DNA from: Dirofilaria immitis
Taxonomy: Eukaryota > Nematoda > Chromadorea > Rhabditida > Onchocercidae
DNA length: 64,000 nucleotides
Assembly (NCBI GenBank): GCA_024305405.1
Contig: JAKNDB010000105.1
Span: forward strand, 2,913,501 to 2,977,500
Reading direction: 5' to 3'
In this document: positions 13,801 to 24,698 of the stretch, piece after piece
How positions within the stretch are numbered: the stretch's first letter is position 1
Layout of the letters: each line of letters begins with the position of its first letter
Translations under genes and position numbers: made by a program
The notes under the pieces: generated by a model
Seen by the model: the letters and a program-made list of their open reading frames with translations, nothing else
Database searches by the model: none
What the model was told of the DNA's origin: nothing

Positions 13801-16061
13801 AAATAGTACGCATTTTCCACAAATCCTTAATCACTAATAATAGATTTATTCAACATTTTCCAGGATTGGAAAGTAAGTACTTTTGAATGAGATGTACTTT
13901 TAACTGTTGTGAAAGAAGATGAAAATCACTTACTCTCTCACTGAACATTTCTGAACAACAAATATTTTTTTCAAATTTAGCGATAGGCACTATCGATAAA
14001 AATGACGAATTCGTCAGATTTAGCAGAGACCAATAAAAAAATCAACGAAAATAGCTGTCATTATAATCGCTACCAAAGGAACACCGTATATATAAAGCAG
14101 TCGCATAAATAGTATCCAAACTTAAAATATAATGAAAATAAGCGGAACATAATAAATATCATAAGGAATAATATCCAACCTAGCAGCATTCAAAATAATA
14201 TGCTTAAACTACTAACAAAAATAAAGAAGTGGGATTGGAATCAGTACATGTTAACTTCCAAAGTTTTTATAATTCTCTTATCAGTTGCAGTTGGGTAGAT
14301 TTAAGGAACATATATCTAGTTTAAAAATGAAGTGTTTATTAAACTCATCGAATGCAGATTTTTTCAAAACATTATTTTCTTGCATGTTTTCCGCTCTCAA
14401 ATGAATATTATAACCATTTGTCATTGTCGTTTGTATTAAAACTTTTATTTCTTGCCATTGTGAAAGAAAAATTATTGATTACCATTTTTAATATTTCGTC
14501 ATCATTATGAAAATTTCTGTTTTGTTTACTATTGTTAACATTCGTGTTTTTTTTTTAAATTTTAATTCCTTTAATTTTCTACTGCCGAAAATTTGTTTTA
14601 CTTGTATACCCTATATCGATTTTAAATATTTAAAGTTTCAGATTTGGAATCGTTTTCTTATAGCAGATTGCTTGCTCTAAGTGCTGAAATGGAACAGCTT
14701 ATACAAGTAAGAATATGTTTCATATAAAATTGATTCAGAAATAAATGGTATGAAGTAGCCGAATAAATATAATAGGTCTCAAGAGAATAACATTTATGAG
14801 ATTATTTGTCTATTTGCAGTACATATCAGAATTTTAGTGACTTTTCTAGAGTCAGAATTAAATGATAAAACTGTGCATTATTAATGGAAATTAAAAATTT
14901 TTTCTTATTCGTTTAATATTATTTTTCTTTAGATCTACAATGATAGTTTAGTGGAGCAGTTGGCACATCGCGATGAGTTAGAATATGAAAAGGAAATGAA
15001 AAACACATTCATATCGTTGCTTTTATCTATACAGAATCGACGAAGACACTTTGTCAATGAGCGAAAACGTAAACCGCTGAAAATTGATCCTTCACAATTA
15101 CCACAGGTTAAAGTTTGCTTTTTGATATAGATTTGGATGCAAACTATCTATCCCATGTTACAATCCTAAGAATTTATAAATCGATGGATTGAGAAAAATA
15201 TTCCTTATAACTTCATAATTAAAAATTTTAGTTTTTATAACTAAAATTCCTTACTTCAGCTTCATATAAGATTGGCAATTTTGCGTTGTAAAACAGTAAC
15301 TTATATATTTATACTTAGGCATTTGTAATTTTTGCTGTTTTCTGTTTAAAAAAACCATTCGAATTTAGCGTATCTTTTTTTTATAGTATATGACAGCGAC
15401 AATCCCATACGATGAAAATCATCTTTCTATGGACATGAATACAATGATGGCTCTCATTAAATGTGATCATTTTAGATCTTTAATTTTTATTGCTTTTCCC
15501 TTAATCTAATTACTGGACTAAATAGCCCTATGCATCTGCTGATTAATTTTGCACACAACTTTTTTGAAAGATATTTTTATTAGCTATAAGCAGTTTCCCT
15601 TATTCTACCGCCATTCGGCAACTTCGCATAATTGCAAAATCAATATTTTTCTTTAACTAAGGAAATAATAGTTACACTGTGCAATCAGGAACAATTTCAG
15701 TGTTGCGAGCAATTGATGAAGACTGTCCTGCCGTACCAAACATGCTCACCGACTATATTTTAACCGGTAATATTTCCGACTCAGCTATAAAATTCCATTT
15801 TTCCGAATCTTTGATTTTCATGTGATCCTGCATACTGCTTTGAAAAATCATTTGGCGAATTCCATATGATATTGCGAGGCTTCTTAAATGTTCGCCCTCA
15901 AGCTTACTTTTTTCATAGTTGACAAAAAAATATAAGGAACAACAAGACCATTTGACCTATGTATTTCAGTTGCAATTGAAATGAAGAGTAAGTCTTTTAC
16001 TGTGATTTCAGTTCTCTGCCCGTCAGCATCATCATCAGTTATCACCGATTTGGCTGCTTAA
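4815..16061 (+). CDS. unc-76: UNC-76 / FEZ (fasciculation and elongation protein zeta)
   Basis: FEZ proteins are kinesin-1 adaptors needed for axonal transport and axon outgrowth. Ten exons join in phase: 4815-4918, 9268-9453, 10826-10934, 13142-13297, 13428-13578, 14642-14706, 14933-15106, 15387-15462, 15701-15766 and 16012-16061, with GT-AG borders. The protein is about 375-380 residues, the usual FEZ size. Family marks: SLEDLVGTFDQKISQCF and EEIAPIQVRSQDEIMSE (exon 2), WWTLTGNFGNMPPLDFSK (exon 3), QVIEEIDEMLQ (exon 4), a charged coiled-coil stretch with NRRRHFVNERKRKPLK (exon 7), IPYDENHLSM (exon 8) and VPNMLTDYILT (exon 9). It ends VITDLAA. Intron 1 is 4.35 kb and intron 3 is 2.2 kb, long for a nematode. 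No frame break was found in this gene. Confidence 0.93.
4919..9267. other. unc-76 intron 1 (4.35 kb)
   Basis: AT-rich intron with no exon-like sequence I can support. ORFs at 5725, 6473 and 7464 (+) and 7593 and 7790 (-) lack family-like content and splice context. It holds a perfect 26 bp tandem duplication at 6726-6777 and a short AT dinucleotide run near 7256-7268. Its length leaves room for neuronal enhancers, but none is identifiable by eye. Confidence 0.5.
6726..6777. repeat. 26 bp perfect tandem duplication
   Basis: Two identical adjacent 26 bp units, each starting CTACAAGCAGTTAG and ending in AAGTAAGT, inside unc-76 intron 1. Confidence 0.95.
9454..10825. other. unc-76 intron 2
   Basis: AT-rich. 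No exon seen; ORFs at 9996 (+) and 9945 (-) look like chance ORFs. Confidence 0.5.
10935..13141. other. unc-76 intron 3
   Basis: 2.2 kb, AT-rich. An ORF opens at 13067 and runs into exon 4 (MNYEKFRSYFP...), so a transcript starting here would make a shorter protein lacking the first three exons. I see no acceptor or promoter that demands this. Other ORFs here (11770 and 12521 minus, 12512 plus) look like chance. Confidence 0.4.
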
Positions 16062-17072
16062 ATTTAAATCAACAGTCCAAAATTCCATTATCATAAAGTA
16101 TTCTTGCCATAGCTTCTGCTACTGCTACTTTTATGTCTTTATATACCCCTCCATACACAAAACAATGCGTCTCCGTTTTTCTTTATTTATTATTTACATC
16201 TACTTCACATTTTTAGTTGAAAATTTTCGAAATTCTTTGCAAGATTGATATTGAAGTTTCCGAAATTTCGAAATTTCAGATTGAAAAAATAAGGGTGAAG
16301 CAATAAGGACATCATTTCCCTGAATTAATCCTAATAATTCTTTCGTCATAAAGATCTAAATGCAGCATACTTGATTGTTTTAGCTCGACTAGTTTACATC
16401 CCCAAGATATAAATGGTTCCTGTAGTGAAATCTATTACTGACTAGCACTTTGATATCGATGCATAGTCAATTTTTGCTATTGTTAGTAGTATTTTGAAAT
16501 TCCACGACTACGAGCAGAAATTTGCTGATAGAAAAATTATTATTGTTTCCAGATCATTTTCAGTAGTTTTCATGATGAGGGATCAGACTGCCGGACGAAA
16601 TTTGTCTGTCTTCATGAACTTAACAACGCAAAAGATTCTAAAAACCAATTTTAAAGTTGAAACTTTTAATTTTCCTTAAATTTTCTTCGATGTGCAAACT
16701 AAGCATAATTATAGTTTTTCTCCTTCCAATAGGCACATTCAAATCATCATGATTGCCATAAGCATTGCTTTACGTTTTTCTGTTTACATTTTGTGTGAAA
16801 TTTTTGCATTATCCTTATATTTAATACTATCGATTTCATTTCAGTTCCCAAAAATATAGTTTGGATTGAATTTTAGTGCCTCATAATATCTGCATACGTA
16901 TTAAATTCTGAGTTAAGTAAATGCTGAAAATTTCAATATTCAAATATATTTTCTTCTCGCTATTGAAAATATATTATGCGTAAGGTAAATCTTCACTTTC
17001 TCTGGTGAAAGACAATAAACAACAGGTTTAGAACATAATTCCTTTTCCAAAATTTCAGTTGGTGATAAAATT
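16062..17072. other. Intergenic, unc-76 to orphan gene
   Basis: AT-rich 1 kb. The plus ORF 16494-16679 is probably chance. A spliced-leader-like TTTCAG lies at about 17053-17058, serving the next gene. Confidence 0.4.
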
Positions 17073-17599
17073 ATGTCTTGTTTTCAATTCTCTTGGAGCA
17101 GTATGATACAACTGGATCTTGATTTGCTAACATAAACTTATCATAATCACAAATTTAGTGCCTCGTCGTTTCTATATTCCAGAAAATAAAATTACTAAAG
17201 AAAAATTTAAAAAACCTATGCTTTATGACTTAGATAAAGTATTACGCCTCTCTGCTGCCTCCATTAATGTCTCGCAGGGCATACCCAAATATTTGCGAAG
17301 ATCTGAAGAAATATCAACACCAATAGGAGATCGCGATGAAACAAAAATACTTGCAGGTATTTTTTCAGGTGATGTAACGGATGATGTCCTGAAAAATTTT
17401 TAGAAATAACCAGAAATTAAAGGATTGCGTAAATTTGCCTGGAACGCTAATAGAATATCACACAACTAAGAAATGCTTTAATCCACCTTTCATGTCACTA
17501 AGATATTTAAATAACATACCACATCAACAGATACAGTACTCTGAAATAGATTTAAGTAAACCGAAATTGCACGAACTCAAAACTGGAATGAGTTGTTAA
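17073..17599 (+). CDS. Orphan two-exon gene, unrecognised basic protein
   Basis: Start ATG 17073 lies 14 bases after a TTTCAG (probable spliced-leader acceptor). Exon 1 is 28 bp (MSCFQFSWS plus one base), then a short intron from GTATGA to TTTAG (17101-17158), and exon 2 begins MPRRFYIPENK in matching phase. Exon 2 continues through VLRLSAASINVSQGIPK and GDRDETKILAGIFSGDV, then hits a stop at a T run (17397-17401). Removing one T lets it continue about 65 residues to TAA 17599 (LPGTLIEYHTTKKCFNPPF; SEIDLSKPKLHELK). The full protein is about 155 residues, with no signal peptide or membrane segment. I do not recognise the family. It is convergent with OSGEPL1, whose stop is 84 bp away. Confidence 0.65.
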
Positions 17600-17682
17600 A
17601 CTTGCCTAATTCCAAGCTTATATTTTCTAATTCTTTATGAAGTTCATTTATTTTTGAAGGCTTCATTATCTTTCAAGTGACA

Positions 17683-20099
17683 TCACAAAATATGAATAAC
17701 TTGCTTTTTTGCTAATAGCTGTATACCGTTCCACGCTATCATTTCTGCATTATCGCAACAATAGAATTGCGAAGGAGCATGGAGATTGTAACCAAGAGAT
17801 TTACAAGCACCATTAAGTCTGGCTAATATATATTTGTTTGAAGCAACACCACCAGAAACGAAAACCAACCGATTATGAGGCGGAATCTGCAACACTGCCA
17901 TTAGTTCAGAAAAAGAAATAAAGTAGTTTGGCGAAGTATTAGTTCACTTTATAATTGCTTCTGGACATAAATAAAAATCAGCGGTTTGAATGAAATGAAA
18001 CCTTATCGGAATCACTCAAATACTGCAAACAACAACATAACTTTTTGACCAAATATTCTGCGACGGAATGCTGAAATCACTTTTTTGAATAAAATATGAG
18101 CCATAAAAGTTCCTTGACAAACGATCCCCCTAATCATGTCAATGCAAACACAAAAAGTTAAGGGACTGTAAAATTTATAGCTATTAGTACTTGAACGCTT
18201 GCACAAAAATCAGCAACATTGAGAATGCGTTGCCTAAACATCATAGCCAAGTACGTAGCCTTGATCCAAGAGAAATTGAAATGTAAAGCCATTTTCGCCA
18301 ATTTGTTTACATCAATTGAATATCGTTCGCAGCCACCTACAGATGATCTAAATGCAAACTTTTGTGAAAAAGTACGGCTTAACTTATAAAATAATTCTCT
18401 ATTTAAAGGAGAATGACAACAAAAATCATCAACACGCACCTTGATGCCACCACTTCCAGCGCAGCTCCTGGATGCAAATTAAACAACTCCGGTTCCTCAA
18501 AATTAAGAGCTCGACTAATTTTGTCCATGCATTCGCCAGGACTACCAGATGTACTAGTCAGGAGAACTTCAAAGTCGTCCGGTCCGTTAGTTACAGCTAT
18601 TATTGAATGTCCACCAGAAATGAGAAATGATACATAAGGATAAGACACTCGTTTCATCAAAGTAGCAATTGTAGCATGAGCTTGCATGTGGTGAACTGGT
18701 ATAAGCGGTATGCAACCTTTTCTATACATTGACATACTACAGTAAAATTTCAGAAAACAGAGTTTCAAAGTGCTGTAAAAGAATAATGGAACGCATTATT
18801 AATGTACAGTGGGATGCATGATTTAACAAATTCCAGTTTGCAAAACTTGATTTCAACTACCATCGAGAATTCGAAAAGAATATCAAGAAGCTTGATATGA
18901 CCATTTCAAGTTAAATGAGTAAATACAAGTCCTGATAATATTTATACATCTTTCAATAACATAAAAAAATTCTAATAGTATTTTCGAAATTTTAATCAAT
19001 AATATAATGCAATAGTATAGCATTTATTTCTTTTTTCCGACTTTGATTCAATTTGTCCCTATTTTTTGCATTAAGGATCTCTAACATGCAATACATAAAT
19101 CGAAAAATGAGAAATGTGTCCATAAGATTTCTACTGCCTATTTCTTTTCACCAAAAATACAAAAAAAAATACCTTGCTAAGGAAACAGCTTTTTCAGCGC
19201 CAACTCGAAGAGAAATAACTAAACCAGGTCGCGTTGTCACTGCTACACCGCTTAAATTACTGAGTCGCAAATAACTTTCATCTAAACATTCGTCAACGAA
19301 TCGATCGATGTATGAACGGTGCTATAAATACTTCATGTCAGTGAGGGAAAATAAATAATAACTTTCATATTACCTATGCCTATTTCGTTTCATATTTCAA
19401 ATGATTGTTGATTTGAATTTACGTTAATTTACGTTAAAGATTGAAAATCAACATTTTTTTGTTGATGAAAAGAGTTCAAATGTAAGATAAGTTAACGAGA
19501 ACAATGAACAAAGTGAACCTGGCTAGCTACTACAGCTGGACAGATTCCTCCAAGCTTTTTCTGTATTTCGCGATTAGCATAGCGACGAGAACTGAGAATC
19601 TTCCTATTACTGTTTAGAATACATACTGCCGTATCATCACAACTAAGCTCAAATTCATATTCATATGGAGTGGGGAGAAATCATAAAAAGTTAAACTGTC
19701 TTCCCATTATTGTTGACATTCCCACTAATCTTGCAGTCCTTTTGTATCCTTCTAATCTCCCTACTGTGTAATTCTTCCTTTATAAAAAAATAGAGAGAAG
19801 AAAGAGGATAATGAATAGAAGTAAATAACTTTTGGACTAAAGACTACAGTTATCTGCAACCACAGAATATGCAGATATATTGAAGAGCTGACATTTTGAT
19901 TGCAATTGAATTTTCAAATCTAATTGTTACGAATTAATTTTTGAATTAAAAGCTATTAAAATCGATGTCAATTAAACAGAAATTGCCTGGTTTCAATGCC
20001 CATAACAGTAATCACTTTTCCACAGTGTATATTATTCAAATTTAAGATCTGGCGTGGCGAAATTACTTTGCAAAGAACTCTAATCAAACTTCTCTCCAT
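17683..20099 (-). CDS. osgl-1: tRNA N6-adenosine threonylcarbamoyltransferase, mitochondrial (OSGEPL1/Qri7/TsaD family)
   Basis: Adds threonylcarbamoyl to A37 of ANN-decoding tRNAs. An R/K-containing leader (MERSLIRVLCKVISPRQIL) suggests mitochondrial import. Start 20099 is chosen because ATG follows TTTTTCAG by 4 bases; an open frame reaches back to 20276 but lacks family sequence. Exons (approximate): 20099-19987, 19642-19519, about 19322-19180, 18721-18440, about 18354-18195, about 18100-18005 and about 17910-17683. Signatures: GIET joined to CDDTAV across intron 1, the metal-binding HHMQAHA, SGGHSIIA, a FNFSWIKA equivalent of DFSFSG, SGGVASNKYI and CCDNAEMIAWNG. Intron 1 uses a GC donor. 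The exon 5 to 6 phase does not fit cleanly and may hide an indel. The C-terminus stops about 15 residues after AWNG, shorter than relatives, so a last exon or frameshift may be missed. The symbol is the C. elegans name as I recall it. Confidence 0.88.
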
Positions 20100-20652
20100 A
20101 TCCTGAAAAAGAATAAAAGTATCCAAGAAAGAAGGCGAATAAACTGTCCCCCATTCAATTCGATGTCGCTCAAAGGAACCTCGCATCCTCGCTTTCATGC
20201 CATTCGCCGCTATTCGGTTCATCATCCAAACTTTCGAAATTTGTTTCCAAGCCTTACAAATTTGGAAAGTTGCCATTATTTAGATTGAATACTTGCCAAA
20301 AATTCTGCAGCACTGTAGGTGCGTTGCCTCACCTCCCCGTATTTCCATCTACTACATGCTATTTTACATAAGTCTTTTGTCTAAAAAAACTTTCTGAAGA
20401 ATGCTACAGCTTTGCATCCATCAATTGACATTCTTATGACTATTTCTCATTTTCTCATTTTCTTTGCTTTTTATCTTTCTCTCTCTTTCTTTAATTTGTG
20501 AAGTACTTTCTAACATATTATATTTCACAGTCATCAAAATCAATGCTGGCTTATCCTAATTTGAAATGTCTTATGGAGCGTGCGCCATTGCGTTGCGGAT
20601 TGAATCTATTGCGATATTTTGTTGCAGGGTTAATTCTCGACTCTTGGAGAAA
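20100..20652. promoter_or_regulatory. Shared divergent upstream region of OSGEPL1 and rsp-1
   Basis: About 550 bp between two start codons on opposite strands. It holds a polypyrimidine stretch (20440-20490) and a TTTTTCAG acceptor at the OSGEPL1 side. A bidirectional promoter is inferred from layout only; no element is identifiable. Confidence 0.4.
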
Positions 20653-23600
20653 ATGAGTAACATGAGTGCTCGTGTTTACGTGGGACGCCTGTCTTACAGG
20701 GCGTCTGAACGTGACATCGAACATTTCTTCCGTGGTTATGGGCGCATACGTGATATTGTTCTGAAAAATGGCTTCGGCTTTGTGGTAAGTGGTCATTTAT
20801 GTGAATTTTTCTGTAGAGCATATGTTTTCTTACCTATTTTTCCTTGAATATTGCTTCACTACTGATAATTTGCTCTTGAATTCGACGTGCATTTAATTTC
20901 ATCCATTAAGTTTTTGAATTCATTAATTTTACTAAATTGATTTTTATTGAATTTTTATTATAAACATAGGAAATGAAAATAAGCATCACTTCAAGAAAAT
21001 TATTATATAATTTTATGACAGTTTGGAGAAACTTGCCTTCTGTTCTCGTCATTTCCTTTTTTTACTTAGTTGTGAGAAAGGCTGAGATTCAATCCATATA
21101 TGTTATCTCATTTCATTTTTATGCACATATATGCTCCACCATGTTATTTATGTATGTAACACATATTCATAACGCGTATTCACGGCATAATTTAATTTGT
21201 TGATCAAATGTTGCTATGTTATTCACAGAATTTTTTAGATTATTCATAAACTTATCTTCTGAGTCGATAGTTAAAATTAGCTTTGCAAGCTAGTTTTCAT
21301 ATAGTGGCAATGTAGCATGGCGAATTCAGGCATCTTTTATTATTGATATGAGTTATTGGATAACTTATTCAGACATCTTTCTTTAAAATGATAGCATGTT
21401 TCCAAAAACTTGAGAATCGTTACTGAATGAAGAGAATTTTTTTGACTTGTGAAGTCTCCTCAATTTTGCTGTGATTACTAAGGATTTGTCTTTATTTAGG
21501 ACATACCGTTCAACGTATATTTCGAAATAGTTAAATAAATCAATTTTGAGTGCATCTGTTGCTGTATTCAATTTATTAAATCATAAACTGATTTTCTTTT
21601 GAATGGCAAAATTTCAAAAATATTGCGATACTTTAACCCATCATGTTGATAGAGGGGTTCATTCTTTTAGAATGTCTTCAAATTAATTATTTGATCAACT
21701 TTCTACAAATTCAATAACGAATCTAACAAGCTGTGACATTCAATGAGCGATGAAAGCTAGCTGGAATGAGTTTTTTTCTGAAACTTTAGGGCTTTGCTCG
21801 TATTTTAAAAAACAAAAAGTAATCATTTGTTACATTGTTACAGGAATTCGATGATCCGCGGGATGCAGACGATGCAGTTTATGAATTGAATGGGAAAGAA
21901 TTATGCGGTGAGCGTGTAATTTTAGAGTTTTCACGCCGTGGACCACGAAGCCGTATGGGATTTGGCGGCTTTGATCGATTTCCTCCACCGAGACGTGAAT
22001 CAAGGCGGGTGTAAAGCATATTGTTTGTTGTCGATTTTTCGAATTTTATCAAATGATTACATGGGATTTTATTTCTATAATATCATTTTTTCAGATATGG
22101 GCCACCGCAACAAACACGCTATCGATTGATTGTTGAAAACCTCTCGTCTCGTTGTTCGTGGCAGGTGAGATAACGTGATGTTGGGACTTTGCGATCACCT
22201 GATGCATACGTCGTTGTTTGAGGGACATGTAAAGGGAAGGAGGTACACCACGCACTCGCGACGAAACCTGTAGAATTACTCGATGGAAAACAGAGAAAAT
22301 GGCCAAAATTTTTTTGCTTCCTAATAACGCCTTTGAGGTGTTGCTGATGTACGGAAGTATAGAAATCGGAAAATATTTAGTTTTTTAGCTTTTTTCTGTT
22401 GCATCGAACGCGCATTGTTTAGACAGCCTTATGAAGCGCGTTTGATGACCACTGAATTCTATTCATGAAGATAAGGCTGAAAGTGAAGGCACCAAACTGG
22501 CCAAGAGTAGTCGCGAGCTGGTGCAGCTCAAAATGGTTTATCGTTGGTGCATAGGCGTCTTGTTATTGGTGCGTTCGGGCCCGGGCTCGTGGTTCGGTGC
22601 TTGTTTCGTTTCGTTCTGATGTCGCAGGTTGAGGCTAGTGGTGGTGTACTGCCGCATCGTGAGGGCCACATCAGAACATGATCTGGTCAGTTCTCTAAAA
22701 ATAAATTCGATCTTTCGTATCGCTGAAACAAAAGGTGTTTGACATTTACCAAGATAAGCTTATTGGATGGTAGTTTTTTCTTTTTTGACGAGCGCATAAC
22801 GAAGTTTTCGTTATTCGAAAGTTCCTTCATGAAGGAAATTTTATCCTTATTTTCATCGTTTTCTTTGTCTCTGGCATCAAAAATGTGAGGTTAGACAGAT
22901 CAGTTGCTAAAACATGAAGATGTGAGATGGTCTGCAAAAAAATATTTTTAAGGGTAAAATTTACTGTTTAGAGGGCAGTTTTTGGTCAGCCTAATTTTTG
23001 AGTGAGGAGATCTAGTGATCTAGGAAGTTTGGTGATTGACGATGCCTGCTATTTAAAAGCAGAAGGTGTATGGTCTATTTCCTGCTTCAGTTTGGTTTTA
23101 TTGTTACCCTTTGATAACGATATTGTTTTGCAGGATCTCAAAGATATTATGCGAACCGCTGGTGAAGTAACGTTTGCGGATGCGCACAAGCAACATCCAA
23201 ACGAAGGGTAAAGTTGCTTTACTATTTCCCTGTCTTCATTAAGATTCTTGAATTATGTTATCTTGCAATAGTTTTTTTTTTAATTATTTATGAATCATCA
23301 ATTATTTGGTTTCTCAGGATTGTGTGCTTCCTAACACGAGAAGATCTTGAAAGGGCTCTCGACAAGCTGCAGGGAAGGAGGTGAATGGACGCAAATTGAA
23401 ACTAATTGATGATTCTGAAAGACGAGATAGTCGAAGGTAAAATATGTTTATAGAAATAATGTCTGCACTTGATGTTTTCATTGGAGTGATTTCTGTTGTT
23501 ATTTTCAGATATTATTTATATCGTATTTGTAATTAATTTGAAATTTACAGTCGTTCTCGTTCTCATCGTCGATCTAATTCGCATTCACACAGCTCGCGTA

Positions 23601-23851
23601 GTCGATCATCACGTTCGCGCACTGGATCTAAATCGCGTTCGCCTACACCAAGAAAAGAGGGTGAAGGTTCGAAATCACGCAGTCGTTCTGGAAGTGCTCG
23701 TTCTCGCTCTCATTCAACGGACAGAAATGAATCACAGACTGCGGTAATTGCTAAGAATGGCGGTACTGAAAATAGCACAGCTGTTCCTGAGTCTACTGAT
23801 GAGCCTATGAAGGATGCAAGTCCAGTTCCCAATAGTAATAATTACAACTGA
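20653..23851 (+). CDS. rsp-1: SR splicing factor with two RRMs, RSP-1-like (SRSF4/5/6 family)
   Basis: Nuclear pre-mRNA splicing regulator. Exons: 20653-20784, 21844-22010, 22095-22164, 23134-23207, 23318-23436 and 23551-23851. RRM1 (residues about 5-75) starts [13 protein letters not shown], with RNP1 KNGFGFVEF and [16 protein letters not shown] short hinge ([16 protein letters not shown]) follows. RRM2 starts [20 protein letters not shown], the SWQDLKD-type signature of the second SR-protein RRM. The RS domain (exon 6) has many SR/RS dipeptides and ends with an acidic tail to TGA 23849. Residues such as [10 protein letters not shown] and [11 protein letters not shown] are nearer C. elegans RSP-1 than RSP-2. 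A one-base loss in an A run at 23375-23376 breaks the frame before the family-like [11 protein letters not shown]. Intron 3 contains an unusual GC-rich segment. Confidence 0.92.
22165..22700 (+). promoter_or_regulatory. GC-rich intronic segment in rsp-1, possible poison-exon region
   Basis: Right after the donor of exon 3 (within RRM2), about 530 bp are far richer in G+C than any other intron here, for example GGGCCCGGGCTCGTGG near 22577 and GCGAGCTGGTGCAGC near 22514. It has AG sites after pyrimidines and GT sites but no long open frame. SR-protein genes commonly carry conserved premature-stop cassette exons in this kind of position; the assignment here is inference from composition and location. 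Confidence 0.45.
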
Positions 23852-24698
23852 ACATTCACGTACATTTTTATTGATGTTTAAATTAGTATCAACAAGACCA
23901 ATGTTAACAAATTTCAATTTCATTGAATTTCTCGAGTTGCTTCTCCATGTGTTCACGTCATTATGCCTAAAAATCTTAATGAAATCTCTTTTATGAAGAT
24001 TTATGTTAAGCAATTTTTATTTAAATTACTGGCAAACAATCACTGCTGTTTTTTTGAGCGCTTTTTAGGCACTCTGCAGATTTTCAGTGCACAGTTTTTC
24101 GGGATCTGGAACATTGAGTAATCATCTTTGACATGTATTTTGAATTGCAATATTTTTTCTTCCTAACGTATGACTGACATTGCTGATATATCTTTGGGAT
24201 GTGCTGATTTGGATATACTTTCCACCATCCATAATTTCCTACAATTTACGCGTTTTGCTTCCAGCAATATCGTAAAAGATCTTTCAACGGTCGACTTTTT
24301 TATACCTTAATAAAGAATATTTTGTGTCATTAAGTTGTCGCCTGATTGACTTATTTTATAATTTTAGAGAATGAAATAATGCATCTTCGCTATTTTCTTT
24401 CTTGTAACTGAATTATATTTCCATGTTTCTAAAATAAACTGTTCGTCGCAATAGAAGATTTTGTTGGATTGTAGGGAAAATCGAAAATATAATGGAAAGA
24501 CAGGATTTAATTGATGCGTGTTCGGTTATAAATTTCGTCCAAATGGTTTTATATTTCCGCAATTTGAAATGCATGCAAATTGCCTGTAGTATATAAATTA
24601 GATAGGTGAGAGAATTGCGCATTGCTATTTCTTTAGTCGCACTGAGGTGATTTGTTTCTATAGGTAATAGGAAATCAAGATCTGTCTTAATCGATTTG
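23852..24698. other. rsp-1 3' UTR and gap before kinase
   Basis: AT-rich. No further coding exon supported; the ORFs on both strands near 23.8-24.7 kb look like chance. Confidence 0.4.
24309..24314 (+). terminator. Polyadenylation signal of rsp-1
   Basis: Canonical AATAAA about 460 bp after the rsp-1 stop, the first clear signal in the 3' region. Confidence 0.5.

Noticed and set aside
18413..18637. Plus ORF of 74 residues
   Set aside because: Antisense to the OSGEPL1 exon carrying HHMQAHA and SGGHS.
20100..20276. N-terminal extension of OSGEPL1 from ATG 20276
   Set aside because: A strong TTTTTCAG directly precedes ATG 20099, and the extension has no family sequence. A mitochondrial leader starts naturally at 20099.
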